Source: an uncultured Sutterella sp.
GTDB lineage: Bacteria > Pseudomonadota > Gammaproteobacteria > Burkholderiales > Burkholderiaceae_F
Length of the DNA stretch: 53,511 bases
Assembly: GCA_958347955.1 (NCBI GenBank)
Contig: CATVXH010000014.1
Span: 1-53,511, forward strand
Direction of reading: 5' to 3'
Under the pieces are notes generated by a model. The model was not told the DNA's origin. It saw only the letters and a program-made list of their open reading frames with translations, and searched no databases. Positions 15,714-24,036 of the stretch are shown one piece after another. The translations under genes and the position numbers were made by a program. Each line of letters begins with the position of its first letter. The first letter of the stretch is position 1.

Positions 15714-16874
15714 GTGACGCAAAGTAAGACAATCCGTGAGTATCTAGCTTCAATCCCACCGGAAAATACGGCGACTCGGTCGGCTTTCGGATTGGCCGGT
15801 TTCCTTATGGCGGTTTGGGCCTCGATGGTTCCTTTTGTCAAAATCAGTTTAGATCTTGATGAGGCTCACTTAGGCGGACTGCTGTTGTGTGTGGGATTGG
15901 GGGCGCTTGTTGTGATGCCCTTTTGCGGTGGGCTTGTGGCAAAGCGCGGTGCCAAATTCCTCCTTAGAAGAGCCCTTTTCCTCATTCCTTTCATCCTTTT
16001 TATCATCAACTTTTCAACGAATGTTTTTTTAACAGCTATCCTGCTTTTTTTCTTTGGAATGGTCTTTGGTTCTATCGATGTCGCCATGAATGTGCATGCT
16101 GTGGAGGTCGACAGGCGAAGCGAAAAAAGACTGATTGCGGGTTTCCATGCACTCTACTCATTGGGTAGTGTGCTTGGCGCTCTTGGCATGGCAGCTTTGC
16201 TTAATGCCGGTATTCAACTTGTTTACGCGGTAGGCGGATTGCTTCTTCTCTGTTTGCTGCTGTGGCTGATGACTTCTTCTTCATTGTTGCCGGATGCCGG
16301 TAAAGCTGGAGATTGCAGTAAATCATTCGTAATACCCAAAGGATTCGTTCTTTGTTTGGGGCTTATCTGCCTGTTGTTCATGATTGAAGGCGCGGTGCTT
16401 GATTGGGGTGGCGTTTTCTTGGTGGAAGAGAAGAACGCAGCGATTGAAAACGCGGGACTTGCTTTTGCTGCATTTTCTACAGCCATGACTCTAATGCGAC
16501 TTCTTGGGGATAAGCTCATTGTTTATGCGGGGCCCAGAAAGTGTGTGCGTTATGGAAGCCTTCTAGGGGCGCTGATGTTGATCGGTTGCGTGGTTTTCCC
16601 TCAGTATTGGATTGTTATCGGAATGTTCTTCATCTTGGGAATCGGACTCGCCAATGTCGTGCCGATAGCCTTTGCGAGTACAGCGGATCAAAAGGAAATG
16701 CCGATGAGTTTGGCGTTGGCGGCAGTTACCACCCTAGGCTACACCGGTCAGTTGGCAGGCCCTGCCTTGATCGGTTTTATCGCTAAGATGACGAGCCTTT
16801 CGGTTGCATTTTCAATACTTGCACTATTTTTGGTAATCGTGGGTTTTTCCAGTAATATTTTCCGAGAACGTTAA
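15714..16874 (+). CDS. MFS transporter (YbjJ-like)
   Basis: A 386-residue major-facilitator protein with about twelve hydrophobic spans. MNVHAVEVDRRS and the following RLIAGFHALYSLGSVLGA resemble the E. coli YbjJ group of putative efflux or sugar-type carriers; the substrate is unknown. The start is GTG 15714, behind AAGGA at about 15700. The cytoplasmic GGLVAKRGAKFLLRR loop after the second/third span is the usual MFS motif A position. It is followed at 14 bases by a lipoprotein gene, with which it may be cotranscribed. Confidence 0.82.
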   Translation: MTQSKTIREYLASIPPENTATRSAFGLAGFLMAVWASMVPFVKISLDLDEAHLGGLLLCVGLGALVVMPFCGGLVAKRGAKFLLRRALFLIPFILFIINFSTNVFLTAILLFFFGMVFGSIDVAMNVHAVEVDRRSEKRLIAGFHALYSLGSVLGALGMAALLNAGIQLVYAVGGLLLLCLLLWLMTSSSLLPDAGKAGDCSKSFVIPKGFVLCLGLICLLFMIEGAVLDWGGVFLVEEKNAAIENAGLAFAAFSTAMTLMRLLGDKLIVYAGPRKCVRYGSLLGALMLIGCVVFPQYWIVIGMFFILGIGLANVVPIAFASTADQKEMPMSLALAAVTTLGYTGQLAGPALIGFIAKMTSLSVAFSILALFLVIVGFSSNIFRER

Positions 16875-16888
16875 TTTTTTCTAAAAAG

Positions 16889-17377
16889 ATGAAAACAAAA
16901 TCTAAACTGATGGCTGCGTTGGTTGTGGGATTGACTGCTTTGACACTAACCGGATGCGGTGAGGAAGATGTGGGGGACGTGTCTTTGGGAATTTTTACAC
17001 TCAAAGACATCAAAATTAATCGATTTGTAGATCCCGTTGTGACAGGAGTGACTTGTCACGTCTCCAGCATTGAGGCAAATTTGGCTCTCAGTGATCCTTC
17101 CAACAACTCTATTGAATGTCATCGCACAGGGCCGATTACCCGGCAAATGATTGAAGCCATTGATAAGAGCAAAGATGGAGAGGTGATTTTCACTCGCTCT
17201 AAAAGTGTGCTTTTGAAAAATATGAAGATTCGCCGGATTTATGATGAGCAAGCGCAAACGCTCTTATATGTGGCTTATTCCACAAAGGAGACAAGCGGAA
17301 GCTTCCACCATTCATTATCGGCCATCCCGCTTTACGGCACGGAAGGCTATATTAAGCCATTGCCTAAAGTCGAGTAA
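16889..17377 (+). CDS. creA: CreA-family lipoprotein
   Basis: A 162-residue protein with a lipobox (LTGC, Cys about residue 23) after a hydrophobic signal sequence, so it is probably anchored to a membrane on the periplasmic side. The mature part follows E. coli CreA: FVDPVVTGVTCHVSSIEA, a second Cys in IECHRTGPI, the GEVIFTRSKSVLLKNMKIRRIYD segment (quoted in pieces: GEVIFTRS, KNMKIRRIYD), LLYVAYSTK and SLSAIPLYG. E. coli CreA is a soluble periplasmic protein, so the lipobox is a variation. Function remains undefined in the family. Confidence 0.85.
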   Translation: MKTKSKLMAALVVGLTALTLTGCGEEDVGDVSLGIFTLKDIKINRFVDPVVTGVTCHVSSIEANLALSDPSNNSIECHRTGPITRQMIEAIDKSKDGEVIFTRSKSVLLKNMKIRRIYDEQAQTLLYVAYSTKETSGSFHHSLSAIPLYGTEGYIKPLPKVE

Positions 17378-17476
17378 TCCCACAGAGGTTGAAAAAATCC
17401 CAAAGAATTTCTCAATTTTTGGGAAAATAACAAGAAAAAATATAGGAATTCTCCACTTTCAAAGCAAAATTTCCTG

Positions 17477-17512
17477 TTTAAAGTTATCCACAGAAATTGT
17501 GAATAACTTTAA
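17477..17512. promoter_or_regulatory. Inverted pair of DnaA-box-like sites
   Basis: TTATCCACA (17484-17492), the consensus DnaA box, is followed after five bases by TGTGAATAA (17498-17506), whose complement TTATTCACA fits the relaxed box. With their flanks they form an inverted repeat of about 15-bp arms with one mismatch, in an AT-rich gap between convergent genes. It could titrate DnaA; it lacks the number of boxes expected of an origin. Confidence 0.5.
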
Positions 17513-17584
17513 CATTTTTGTAAGAAAACTTAAGTGGAACAGTAAGTTGAGTGATTGCTTAAAAAAGTGGCAACAGTGGGAAAA

Positions 17585-17977
17585 TCAACGAACTTGACCG
17601 CGGTAGCGACCGGTACTGTCATAAAATCGGCCGTTATCATCCTCCCGTCCTAAATAACGACCTGAACTGTCGTAGTGGCGACCATTTGAGTCTACGCGCC
17701 CTTGATAACGCCCGGAGTTATCATAGACACGTCCGTTTTGGTCTGTGCGCCCAAGGTATCTCCCGGAGCTGTCATAACGTCTGCCATTTTGGTCAATTCG
17801 GCCACTATAACGTCCTGTGCTGTCATAGATGCGGCCATTGTCGATGCGGCCCTCATAGCGTCCCATATCGTCGTAATAACGTCCGTCATGGTGAGTAAAG
17901 CCATGACCGTGTGCCCAAGCAGATGAAAATAAAATGGTGGCAAAGAAAACGGCGAAAAGACTGATCAGCTTTTTCAT
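17585..17977 (-). CDS. Secreted protein built of 17-residue tandem repeats
   Basis: Not recognised. A 130-residue protein with a clear signal peptide (KKLISLFAVFFATILFSSAWA) and then a His-rich start (HGHGFTHHDG). From residue 39 the chain consists of five consecutive repeats of 16-17 residues, with consensus GRYxGRxDxNGRxYDSS, plus a partial sixth at the end. Every repeat has Arg, Tyr, Asp and Gly at fixed positions, suggesting a repetitive beta structure and perhaps surface or periplasmic binding. The repeats are also visible at DNA level with 51-bp spacing. The gene is convergent to creA and has no clear partner. Confidence 0.75.
   Translation of the reverse strand: MKKLISLFAVFFATILFSSAWAHGHGFTHHDGRYYDDMGRYEGRIDNGRIYDSTGRYSGRIDQNGRRYDSSGRYLGRTDQNGRVYDNSGRYQGRVDSNGRHYDSSGRYLGREDDNGRFYDSTGRYRGQVR
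17588..17863 (-). repeat. 51-bp tandem repeats inside the secreted-protein gene
   Basis: Five full units (residues 39-54, 55-71, 72-88, 89-105, 106-122) and one partial unit (123-130) code for GRYxGRxDxNGRxYDxS. The first is one codon shorter. Such arrays can change copy number by slippage. Confidence 0.8.
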
Positions 17978-18032
17978 AATCTAATATTTAATATCACGAA
18001 TTGTTACTGGTTAAGGCTACACCTTAATAAGA

Positions 18033-18064
18033 AGGCCGAAAAGCGTCAATGAACTTTTCGGCCT
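18033..18064 (-). terminator. Rho-independent terminator of hemL
   Basis: AGGCCGAAAAG (18033-18043) and CTTTTCGGCCT (18054-18064) form an 11-bp perfect stem; on the reverse strand a T-rich stretch (TTCTTATT) follows. It starts 20 bases beyond the hemL stop. Confidence 0.78.
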
Positions 18065-18083
18065 GTTGTGTAAAAAATTTTGG

Positions 18084-19370
18084 CTAGATCTCTGCTACTT
18101 TTGCAAAGGCGATCTTGGCCGCTTGAATCGTTTGCTCAATAACCTCATCAGTATGAGCAATTGAAACAAAGCCGGCTTCAAAAACAGAAGGCGCGAAATA
18201 AACCCCCTGGTCAAGCATTGAGTGGAAAAATACGCTAAAACGTTTCGTGTCGGACTTCATGACATCGGCAAAGCCCTCCGGGCATTTTTCCAAGAAATAC
18301 AAACCAAACATGCCTCCAACGCTTTGAGCGCAAAAGTCAACACCGACTTCTTTTGCCGCCTGGCTTAGCCCAGTGACTAGTTTTTTCGTTTGTTCGGAGA
18401 GTTTGTCATAAAAACCAGGGACTTGGATAAGCTTCAAAGTGGTTAATCCGCAAGCGACGGCGACAGGGTTTCCGGAGAGGGTGCCGGCTTGATAAACCGG
18501 GCCACAGGGTGCGATTTTTTCCATGACATCGCGCCTGCCGCCGAAAGCGGCGACCGGCATTCCACCACCGATCACTTTGCCGAACATTGTGATATCGGGA
18601 GTGACACCGTAAAGGCTTTGAGCGCCTTGAAGTGCCACGCGGAAACCGGTCATTACTTCATCAACAATTAAAAGAGCGCCGTAGCGGGTGCAGAGTTCTC
18701 GCATTGTTTGAATGAATTCAGGTTTACCGGGCACCATGTTCATGTTGCCAGCAACCGCTTCCACGATCACACAGGCAATGTCGTTGCCGTAGTGCTCAAA
18801 GGCATCTTTAAGTTGCGCACAGTTGTTGTATTCCAACACCAAAGTGTGTTCCGTGACACCAGCGGGAACGCCAGCTGAGCTCGGATTCCCGAAGGTGAGC
18901 ATTCCGGAGCCGGCCTTTACCAAGAGGCTGTCGCTGTGGCCGTGGTAGCAACCTTCAAACTTAATAATCTTGTTGCGGCCTGTGTATCCGCGCGCCAAAC
19001 GGATGGCGCTCATGCCGGCTTCGGTGCCGGAACTAACCAGGCGAACCTCTTCAATCGAAGGAATGATCTTTTTAATTTCTTCGGCAATTAAGATCTCTTG
19101 TTTGGTTGCGCAACCGAAGGTCAGCCCCATGTCAACGGCTTCATGAACGGCGCGGATGACCTCCGGATTGTTGTGGCCTAAGATCATGGGGCCCCAAGAA
19201 CCGATGTAATCAATGTAACGCTTACCATCCTCGTCCCACATGTAAGGGCCTTGGGCTTTTTTCATAAATCGAGGGGCTCCGCCCACAGAGCCGAAAGCTC
19301 GAACCGGTGAATTGACGCCGCCCGGAATGCTTTGGCGAGCGCGTTCAAATAAAGAATCATTAATGTCCAT
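18084..19370 (-). CDS. hemL: Glutamate-1-semialdehyde 2,1-aminomutase
   Basis: A 428-residue PLP enzyme that converts glutamate-1-semialdehyde to 5-aminolevulinate in the C5 route of haem synthesis. The N-terminal PGGVNSPVRAF, the LVSSGTEAGMSAIRLAR segment, the VDEVMTGFR cofactor-binding region and the Schiff-base Lys265 in MFGKVIGGGMP are all present. Length is normal. It lies 11 bases downstream of the PagP-OmpW gene on the same strand, so both are probably on one mRNA, and a terminator follows. Confidence 0.95.
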   Translation of the reverse strand: MDINDSLFERARQSIPGGVNSPVRAFGSVGGAPRFMKKAQGPYMWDEDGKRYIDYIGSWGPMILGHNNPEVIRAVHEAVDMGLTFGCATKQEILIAEEIKKIIPSIEEVRLVSSGTEAGMSAIRLARGYTGRNKIIKFEGCYHGHSDSLLVKAGSGMLTFGNPSSAGVPAGVTEHTLVLEYNNCAQLKDAFEHYGNDIACVIVEAVAGNMNMVPGKPEFIQTMRELCTRYGALLIVDEVMTGFRVALQGAQSLYGVTPDITMFGKVIGGGMPVAAFGGRRDVMEKIAPCGPVYQAGTLSGNPVAVACGLTTLKLIQVPGFYDKLSEQTKKLVTGLSQAAKEVGVDFCAQSVGGMFGLYFLEKCPEGFADVMKSDTKRFSVFFHSMLDQGVYFAPSVFEAGFVSIAHTDEVIEQTIQAAKIAFAKVAEI

Positions 19371-19381
19371 TTTTTTGTTCC

Positions 19382-20539
19382 TTAAAAAGCGTAGCCGATA
19401 CCCAAATTAAAACTTGTATTGGCGGGTTTAAAGCGTCCTTCAAGATGACCGTTTTCCCCGTATCGCACATCACGGAAGAAGGGGAAGTTTACAGTCATAT
19501 CCCCCATTACGCGCCATTGATCGGAAAGCGCCCAACTAAAACCGGTTTGTACAACGGGGTTGATACTGTGTTCTTTATAGTCGGCCTCTCCCCGAGATTT
19601 TAATTCGGAATAAGAGGCTCCGCCTCCAACATGCAATCTTAGGTTGTCAAGCACTTCAAAGTGATACTGAATTATGAGATTAGTGTTGGTGAGCCGATAC
19701 TCGTTAACGTTGCGACCGTCTGACTTTAAGTCATGATCGCTTTGTTGATAGCTGAGATCCAGCGCCCAGTGCCGATCTAAGAAATGTCGGATGCCGAATT
19801 TAAAACCGGAATCAGAGTTTAGTGTAAAGCTGCCTGGGAAATCGCCGTCACCGCTGGAGAGGTCGGTCTTCACCCAAGAACCTTGCGCGTAGATCTCTGT
19901 TGTATTGGACCAGGCAGAAGCTGCACTTTCTGGCCAGGGTGCGAATCGTGTTGTTTGGTCATCAAATTCAAATTTAGAGAAGAAGAAAAAGACGTTGGAA
20001 AACGGTATGTAAGTTGCATAAATATTAAAAAAATCAGTCCCTGCGCTCACTAAAGGTAAGGGGACAGGGATGGGCAGCCAGTTGTAATCTTGTCGAAAAG
20101 TAAATCCGGCGGTATAGCCTGCGCCTAAGTGAAAGCCCGAATTTGCAATGGGGAAGCGTGCAAGCCATGCATAACCGACAATGGGCTCGATTTCATAGTG
20201 TGAATCACGGAAAAACATCAGATACATCAGACGCTCGTTGCCACGCTCATCAATAATACCCCGTGAAATACCTGCGCCAAACGGGTAGGCATTTTCCTCA
20301 TCCCGGTTGTCATAGTCCCAGCGGGGATGGTTTGTGTAAGCGGGTAACAAAAGTCCCGTACGGCCATTTTCAATAATATCGTGCATGCCGTTGAGTTGAT
20401 TGCCGATAAAACCGGCATCAGGATAGGGAGAGGCTGCGCCGGGTAGGGTTTCAGCTAGAGTCTCTATAAAAGCAGCGTGAGAGCTGAAGGAGGTTAAGGC
20501 AAAGGCAGTGAACAGAATAATTTTTTTCTTAGCAAACAC
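19382..20539 (-). CDS. PagP lipid A palmitoyltransferase fused to an OmpW-like beta-barrel
   Basis: A 385-residue outer-membrane protein with a signal peptide (about 1-22) and two barrel domains. Residues about 52-192 follow PagP, the outer-membrane enzyme that adds palmitate to lipid A: LLLPAYTNHPRWDYD, SRGIIDERGNE, EPIVGYAW, FHLGAGYTAGF and PIPVPLPL. The known PagP catalytic His, Asp and Ser have candidates in His71, Asp112 and Ser113 (FFRDSHYEIEP). This part ends in an aromatic FFFFSKFEF. After a linker of about 20 residues, residues 215-385 resemble OmpW: FKFGIRHFLDRHWALDLSY, RLHVGGGASYSE, and a terminal GIGYAF. No second signal or stop lies between. hemL follows in the same operon. Confidence 0.82.
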   Translation of the reverse strand: MFAKKKIILFTAFALTSFSSHAAFIETLAETLPGAASPYPDAGFIGNQLNGMHDIIENGRTGLLLPAYTNHPRWDYDNRDEENAYPFGAGISRGIIDERGNERLMYLMFFRDSHYEIEPIVGYAWLARFPIANSGFHLGAGYTAGFTFRQDYNWLPIPVPLPLVSAGTDFFNIYATYIPFSNVFFFFSKFEFDDQTTRFAPWPESAASAWSNTTEIYAQGSWVKTDLSSGDGDFPGSFTLNSDSGFKFGIRHFLDRHWALDLSYQQSDHDLKSDGRNVNEYRLTNTNLIIQYHFEVLDNLRLHVGGGASYSELKSRGEADYKEHSINPVVQTGFSWALSDQWRVMGDMTVNFPFFRDVRYGENGHLEGRFKPANTSFNLGIGYAF

Positions 20540-20696
20540 AAGAAGTTCCTTGTACCGATTGTTTTTTTGGAGTCGTTCAATTATTTCAGCTTTGTGGCGT
20601 TTTCTGTAAGCAAAAAAAGTTTCAGCAGTAGAAAATTTGTTTCAAAAAAGATTTGATTTAGTTTTAGACAAGGATTTTGACAATTCTTTTCGTGAG

Positions 20697-20720
20697 ATTG
20701 TCGATATTCACCTCGACAAT
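20697..20720. repeat. Inverted repeat upstream of rnpB
   Basis: ATTGTCGA (20697-20704) and TCGACAAT (20713-20720) are perfect 8-base arms around an 8-base loop, about 115 bases before the RNase P RNA start and 158 bases before the start of the divergent PagP-OmpW gene. An operator or hairpin for either side is possible. Confidence 0.45.
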
Positions 20721-20816
20721 AATGACGAGTTGTTTTCAGGACAAGTCAAACGTAGTAATCGTTTTCAATTTCGCGTGAACTACACCGACCTGAACGAGGA
20801 GGTTTTACGATGAAAT

Positions 20817-20825
20817 TGATAAAAT
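20817..20825 (+). promoter_or_regulatory. Extended -10 promoter of rnpB
   Basis: TGATAAAAT (20817-20825) is an extended -10 (TGn plus TAAAAT) with its expected start site at the first paired base of RNase P RNA. The -35 region is weak, as extended -10 promoters tolerate. An ATG at 20810 after GAGGAGG here is therefore likely fortuitous. Confidence 0.55.
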
Positions 20826-20833
20826 GCCCTTTC

Positions 20834-21146
20834 GATAAAGTTCGCCACGACGATCGCGGGAACCTTGGGTTCACGAGGAAAGTCCGGACTCCACAGAGCA
20901 CCGTAGCAGCTAACGGCTGCCTACCGCGAGGTACGGATCAGAGCAACAGAGACGAGCCGGCGTAATGGCCGGGTGAAACGGGCAATCTCTACGGGGAGCA
21001 ACATCAAATAGGCAACCGCCGATCCTGCTCGGGGAGGTTGCGGGTAGATGGCTTGAGGCAAGGCGCGAGTCTTGTCCTAGATGAATGATTGTCGGCCGAA
21101 TTTCGTATTCGGAACATAATCCGGCTTATCGGTGAACTTTATCCTC
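20834..21146 (+). ncRNA. rnpB: RNase P RNA (class A)
   Basis: The catalytic RNA that removes 5' leaders from pre-tRNAs. Conserved blocks appear in order: GAGGAAAGTCCGGACTCC, ACAGAG, GACGAGCCGG with GGGTGAAACGG, AGATGAATGATTGTC and GAACATAATCCGGCTTATCGG-type 3' region (the last quoted in part as CATAATCCGGCTTATCGG). The P1 helix GATAAAGTTCGCC (20834-20846) pairs with GGTGAACTTTATC (21131-21143), which sets the ends. The RNA is about 310 bases, shorter than in E. coli. Confidence 0.94.
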
Positions 21147-21300
21147 TTGTTTACTCAATCGTCAGCTTTCCGTTTAGTCTTTAATCAAAAAAGTTTCAAT
21201 GTATGTGCCGACTCTTTTTTCTGGGAGTAGGATTCTCTGTTCAAAAGATAATTATTTTTTATATTGTCTTTTTGGATCTACGATCTCTCGTTAGGTCGCT

Positions 21301-21340
21301 CGCGGATGAAGGTATCGGTCAATGCTTTCATCCGCGTTTT
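21301..21340 (+). terminator. Rho-independent terminator downstream of rnpB
   Basis: CGCGGATGAA (21301-21310) pairs with TTCATCCGCG (21327-21336), followed by TTTT. It is about 155 bases past the mature RNase P end, and nothing coding lies between, so the precursor probably has a trailer that is processed. Confidence 0.75.
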
Positions 21341-21342
21341 CT

Positions 21343-21377
21343 AAAAAAATCCCCGTGAGGTATTACTACCTTCGGGG
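21343..21377 (-). terminator. Rho-independent terminator of the feo operon
   Basis: On the reverse strand CCCCGAAGGTA pairs with TACCTCACGGGG (arms about 21351-21362 and 21367-21377), followed by a run of seven T residues. A second stem, GGCGGTGA/TCACCGCC (21383-21390, 21399-21406), lies between it and the feoB stop. Confidence 0.82.
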
Positions 21378-21430
21378 AAAGGGGCGGTGAGGTGCCCATC
21401 ACCGCCATTCAGAGAAAGAAAGTTTTTCGG

Positions 21431-23776
21431 TTAAGCGACCGGAATGATGGGAATGATCTTCGGACCTTTGCCTTTTTCTTTTTTGGCCATTGATTTCATC
21501 CAGCAATACATACCGTAGAGAATGGCAAGCGCGACAACGATACAGATGATCGAGTAAAGCGGGGCTTGCCCAAAGTTAACGACCCGGTAGAAAATGGTCG
21601 CGGCACTGTATCCGAGAGCAAGTGTCCAAGCGCATGCGAAGACAGTCCACTTTGTTCCTACTTCACGATAGATAGCGGCAACGGCTGCCACACAAGGCAC
21701 ATAAAGCAGAACCATTAACAGATAAGCAAAGACGGCGGAGCTTGATCCAAAGAGCGTTTTGATTGTATCAATCGTACCCAATGACACACCTTGTTCTTCA
21801 GCCGCGGCAGCCTCATCCGAAAGATCTCCCACACTGACACCCAGGGGATCGGAGAAGGCTCCTGCTAAACCGGCAAAGTTTTCGCCAATAGTTCCAACTG
21901 CCTCAGCGAACGTCTCAGATAATGAGAAACCCTTATCTTCTTCAGTAGTTGCCCCTTCATCGGCGGATTCCGCAGCACTATTGACAGCCATCGTGTCATA
22001 CAAAGAATTTAATGTACCGACCACGGCTTCTTTAGCGAAAATGCCGGTAAAGACACCCACGGCGGCAGGCCAGTTTTCTTCCTGGATACCCATCGGTTCA
22101 AAAACAGGAACAATTGTTTTACCAACCTGAGACAGAACGGATTTTTCTGTATCTTCATTGCCGAAAGAGCCGTCCGTTCCCATGGAATTTAAGAAAGCCA
22201 GACAAGCTACGATGACCACAATCACCTTGCCAGCACGGAACATGAAGGTGCGAACACGGTCCCAAGTGCGAAGCATTACGCCTTTGAGTGTCGGAATATG
22301 ATAGGGTGGCATCTCCATCACAAAGGCGCTGGCGGCACCCGGCAAGGCCGTTCGTTTTAGGAGAAAGCCTGTGAGGATGGCGGCCGCGATACCGATGAGA
22401 TACAGACCGAAAACCAGGTTTTGACCGTTTGAGGGCCAGAAGGCGGTGGCAAAAAGGACGTAAACCGGAAGGCGAGCGCCGCAGCTCATAAACGGCGTCA
22501 TCATGACAGTGATGATGCGGTCGCTGGCGCGATCCATTGTGCGGGTTGCCATGATTGCGGGCACATTGCAACCGAAGCCCACTAAGAGCGGAACAAAGGC
22601 TTTACCCGGTAACCCTAGGGCTCGCATCAGTCGGTCCATTACAAAGGCAGCTCGAGCCATGTAACCCGATTCTTCCAAAATGGCCAAAAACAGGAACATG
22701 AAAAAGACAACCGGAATAAAAGTGGAAATGGTTTGTAAACCGCCACCGATGCCATTGGACAAGAACACGGTGAGCCACTCCGGCGTGCCCACGGATGCTA
22801 ACAGTTGCCCCAGTCCATCAACAAAAATACCACCCACTAAAATATCAAAGAAGTCGATGAATACCGCTCCGAAATTTTGTGTAAAGAGAAAGGTCAGATA
22901 CATGATCAGCAAAAAGATCGGCAACCCCATCCACCGATTCAAAATGATGCGATCGATACGGTCGGTCAAGGTTCCTGAGACGTCTCCTTCGCGTACTACA
23001 ACCTTCTCAGCGATTTGAGCGACAAGCTCATAGCGGGCATTTGTGATTTCGATATCGGTATTGCCATCAAAATGTTGGTCGGTTTTGGCAACAACTTCCA
23101 GAACTTTTGTAAGATCCCGATCCTCAAATTTATTTTCAATTCCAGGAGCGTGCTCAAGAAATTGAATGGCGAACCATCGGCCGTTTTCCTTTAAGCCTAA
23201 TTCGGAAGAAATAACATTGGCGGCGTTTTCGATGACTTCGTCATAGTGAATTGTGTTGTGTGTGGCAACTGGAGAGTCCAGAAAATCCACCAAAGATTTC
23301 TTTAATTCCTCAATACCCTTATTGCGGTTGGCAATCAAACCGATTACAGGGCAGCCCAATTGTTTTTTTAAGACTTCAAGGTCAAGCCTGATTTTGTGTT
23401 GTCGGGCAATGTCAAGCATATTGACGACTACAATCATCGGGACCTTCATCTCAATCAGCTGACTGGTGAGATAGAGATTTCTCTCCAAGTTAGAGGCATC
23501 GATGATATTGACGACTACTTGAGCTTGCCCTGATAAAAGGTAGTCCCTGGCAACGATTTCGTCTTCTCCAGAGACGGATGTTGGGGTGACAGAATAGATG
23601 CCGGGGAGGTCAACGACTTCAATATCATGACCTTCAAAAGAGAAATTGCCGGTCTTTTTATCAACGGTGACGCCAGGCCAATTGCCCACGCGTTGACGCG
23701 AACCCGTTAAAGCATTAAATAGGGTAGTTTTTCCGCAGTTAGGATTGCCGATAAGGCTAATGGTATGTTGACTCAT
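21431..23776 (-). CDS. feoB: Ferrous iron transporter FeoB
   Basis: The 781-residue inner-membrane Fe(II) transporter. The N-terminal G domain has G1 GNPNCGKT, G2/switch PGVTVDKKTG, G3 DLPG and G4 NMLD, followed by the helical GDI-like domain. The membrane part carries the two Gate-like repeats (SGYMARAAFVMDRLMRALG and GVFTGIFAKEAVVGTL in pieces). An ATG at 23794 overlaps the feoA stop by one base, but AAGGAG sits inside that extension and is correctly spaced for ATG 23776, so I chose the latter; the longer form adds six residues. Transcribed with two upstream feoA-like genes. Confidence 0.95.
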   Translation of the reverse strand: MSQHTISLIGNPNCGKTTLFNALTGSRQRVGNWPGVTVDKKTGNFSFEGHDIEVVDLPGIYSVTPTSVSGEDEIVARDYLLSGQAQVVVNIIDASNLERNLYLTSQLIEMKVPMIVVVNMLDIARQHKIRLDLEVLKKQLGCPVIGLIANRNKGIEELKKSLVDFLDSPVATHNTIHYDEVIENAANVISSELGLKENGRWFAIQFLEHAPGIENKFEDRDLTKVLEVVAKTDQHFDGNTDIEITNARYELVAQIAEKVVVREGDVSGTLTDRIDRIILNRWMGLPIFLLIMYLTFLFTQNFGAVFIDFFDILVGGIFVDGLGQLLASVGTPEWLTVFLSNGIGGGLQTISTFIPVVFFMFLFLAILEESGYMARAAFVMDRLMRALGLPGKAFVPLLVGFGCNVPAIMATRTMDRASDRIITVMMTPFMSCGARLPVYVLFATAFWPSNGQNLVFGLYLIGIAAAILTGFLLKRTALPGAASAFVMEMPPYHIPTLKGVMLRTWDRVRTFMFRAGKVIVVIVACLAFLNSMGTDGSFGNEDTEKSVLSQVGKTIVPVFEPMGIQEENWPAAVGVFTGIFAKEAVVGTLNSLYDTMAVNSAAESADEGATTEEDKGFSLSETFAEAVGTIGENFAGLAGAFSDPLGVSVGDLSDEAAAAEEQGVSLGTIDTIKTLFGSSSAVFAYLLMVLLYVPCVAAVAAIYREVGTKWTVFACAWTLALGYSAATIFYRVVNFGQAPLYSIICIVVALAILYGMYCWMKSMAKKEKGKGPKIIPIIPVA

Positions 23777-23793
23777 TGTTACTGACTCCTTCA

Positions 23794-24024
23794 TTAACCG
23801 ATCGGTTCAATGTCAAGGATTTCCGCCTCATCTTTTCGAACAGTGATAAGGCAGCCGCGAACGCGGATTTCAATAGGATCGCCGAGCGGAGCGACTCGAA
23901 CAATTTCAAGCACGCACCCTGGAGTCACTCCCAGCATCAGTAAACGCCTGCGGTATTCCGGTGAAGAGGTCGTCATTGAATTCACTCGACCCTTTGCGCC
24001 GATTGCCATGTCTTTAAGTTGCAT
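23794..24024 (-). CDS. feoA: FeoA, SH3-like iron transport accessory protein
   Basis: A 76-residue FeoA protein with the typical SH3-like pattern: LKDMAIGAKGRV, RRRLLMLGVTPGCVLEIVR, GDPIEIRVRGCLITVRKDEA. FeoA binds FeoB in the cytosol and is needed for Fe(II) uptake. Its TAA overlaps the earliest possible feoB ATG. A second, more divergent FeoA-like gene lies 12 bases upstream, giving the order feoA-like, feoA, feoB in one transcript. Confidence 0.93.
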   Translation of the reverse strand: MQLKDMAIGAKGRVNSMTTSSPEYRRRLLMLGVTPGCVLEIVRVAPLGDPIEIRVRGCLITVRKDEAEILDIEPIG

Positions 24025-24036
24025 GTCAAATTCCTT

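Noticed and set aside
17477..17512. Chromosomal origin
   Set aside because: Only two DnaA-type boxes and none of dnaA, dnaN, rpmH or parAB nearby.
20810..20965. Small frame MKLIKCPFDK... behind a GAGGAGG site
   Set aside because: It overlaps the rnpB extended -10 and runs through the conserved RNase P core; the codons are dictated by the RNA.
23777..23794. feoB start at ATG 23794
   Set aside because: The only good ribosome site (AAGGAG) lies inside the extra six codons and fits ATG 23776.
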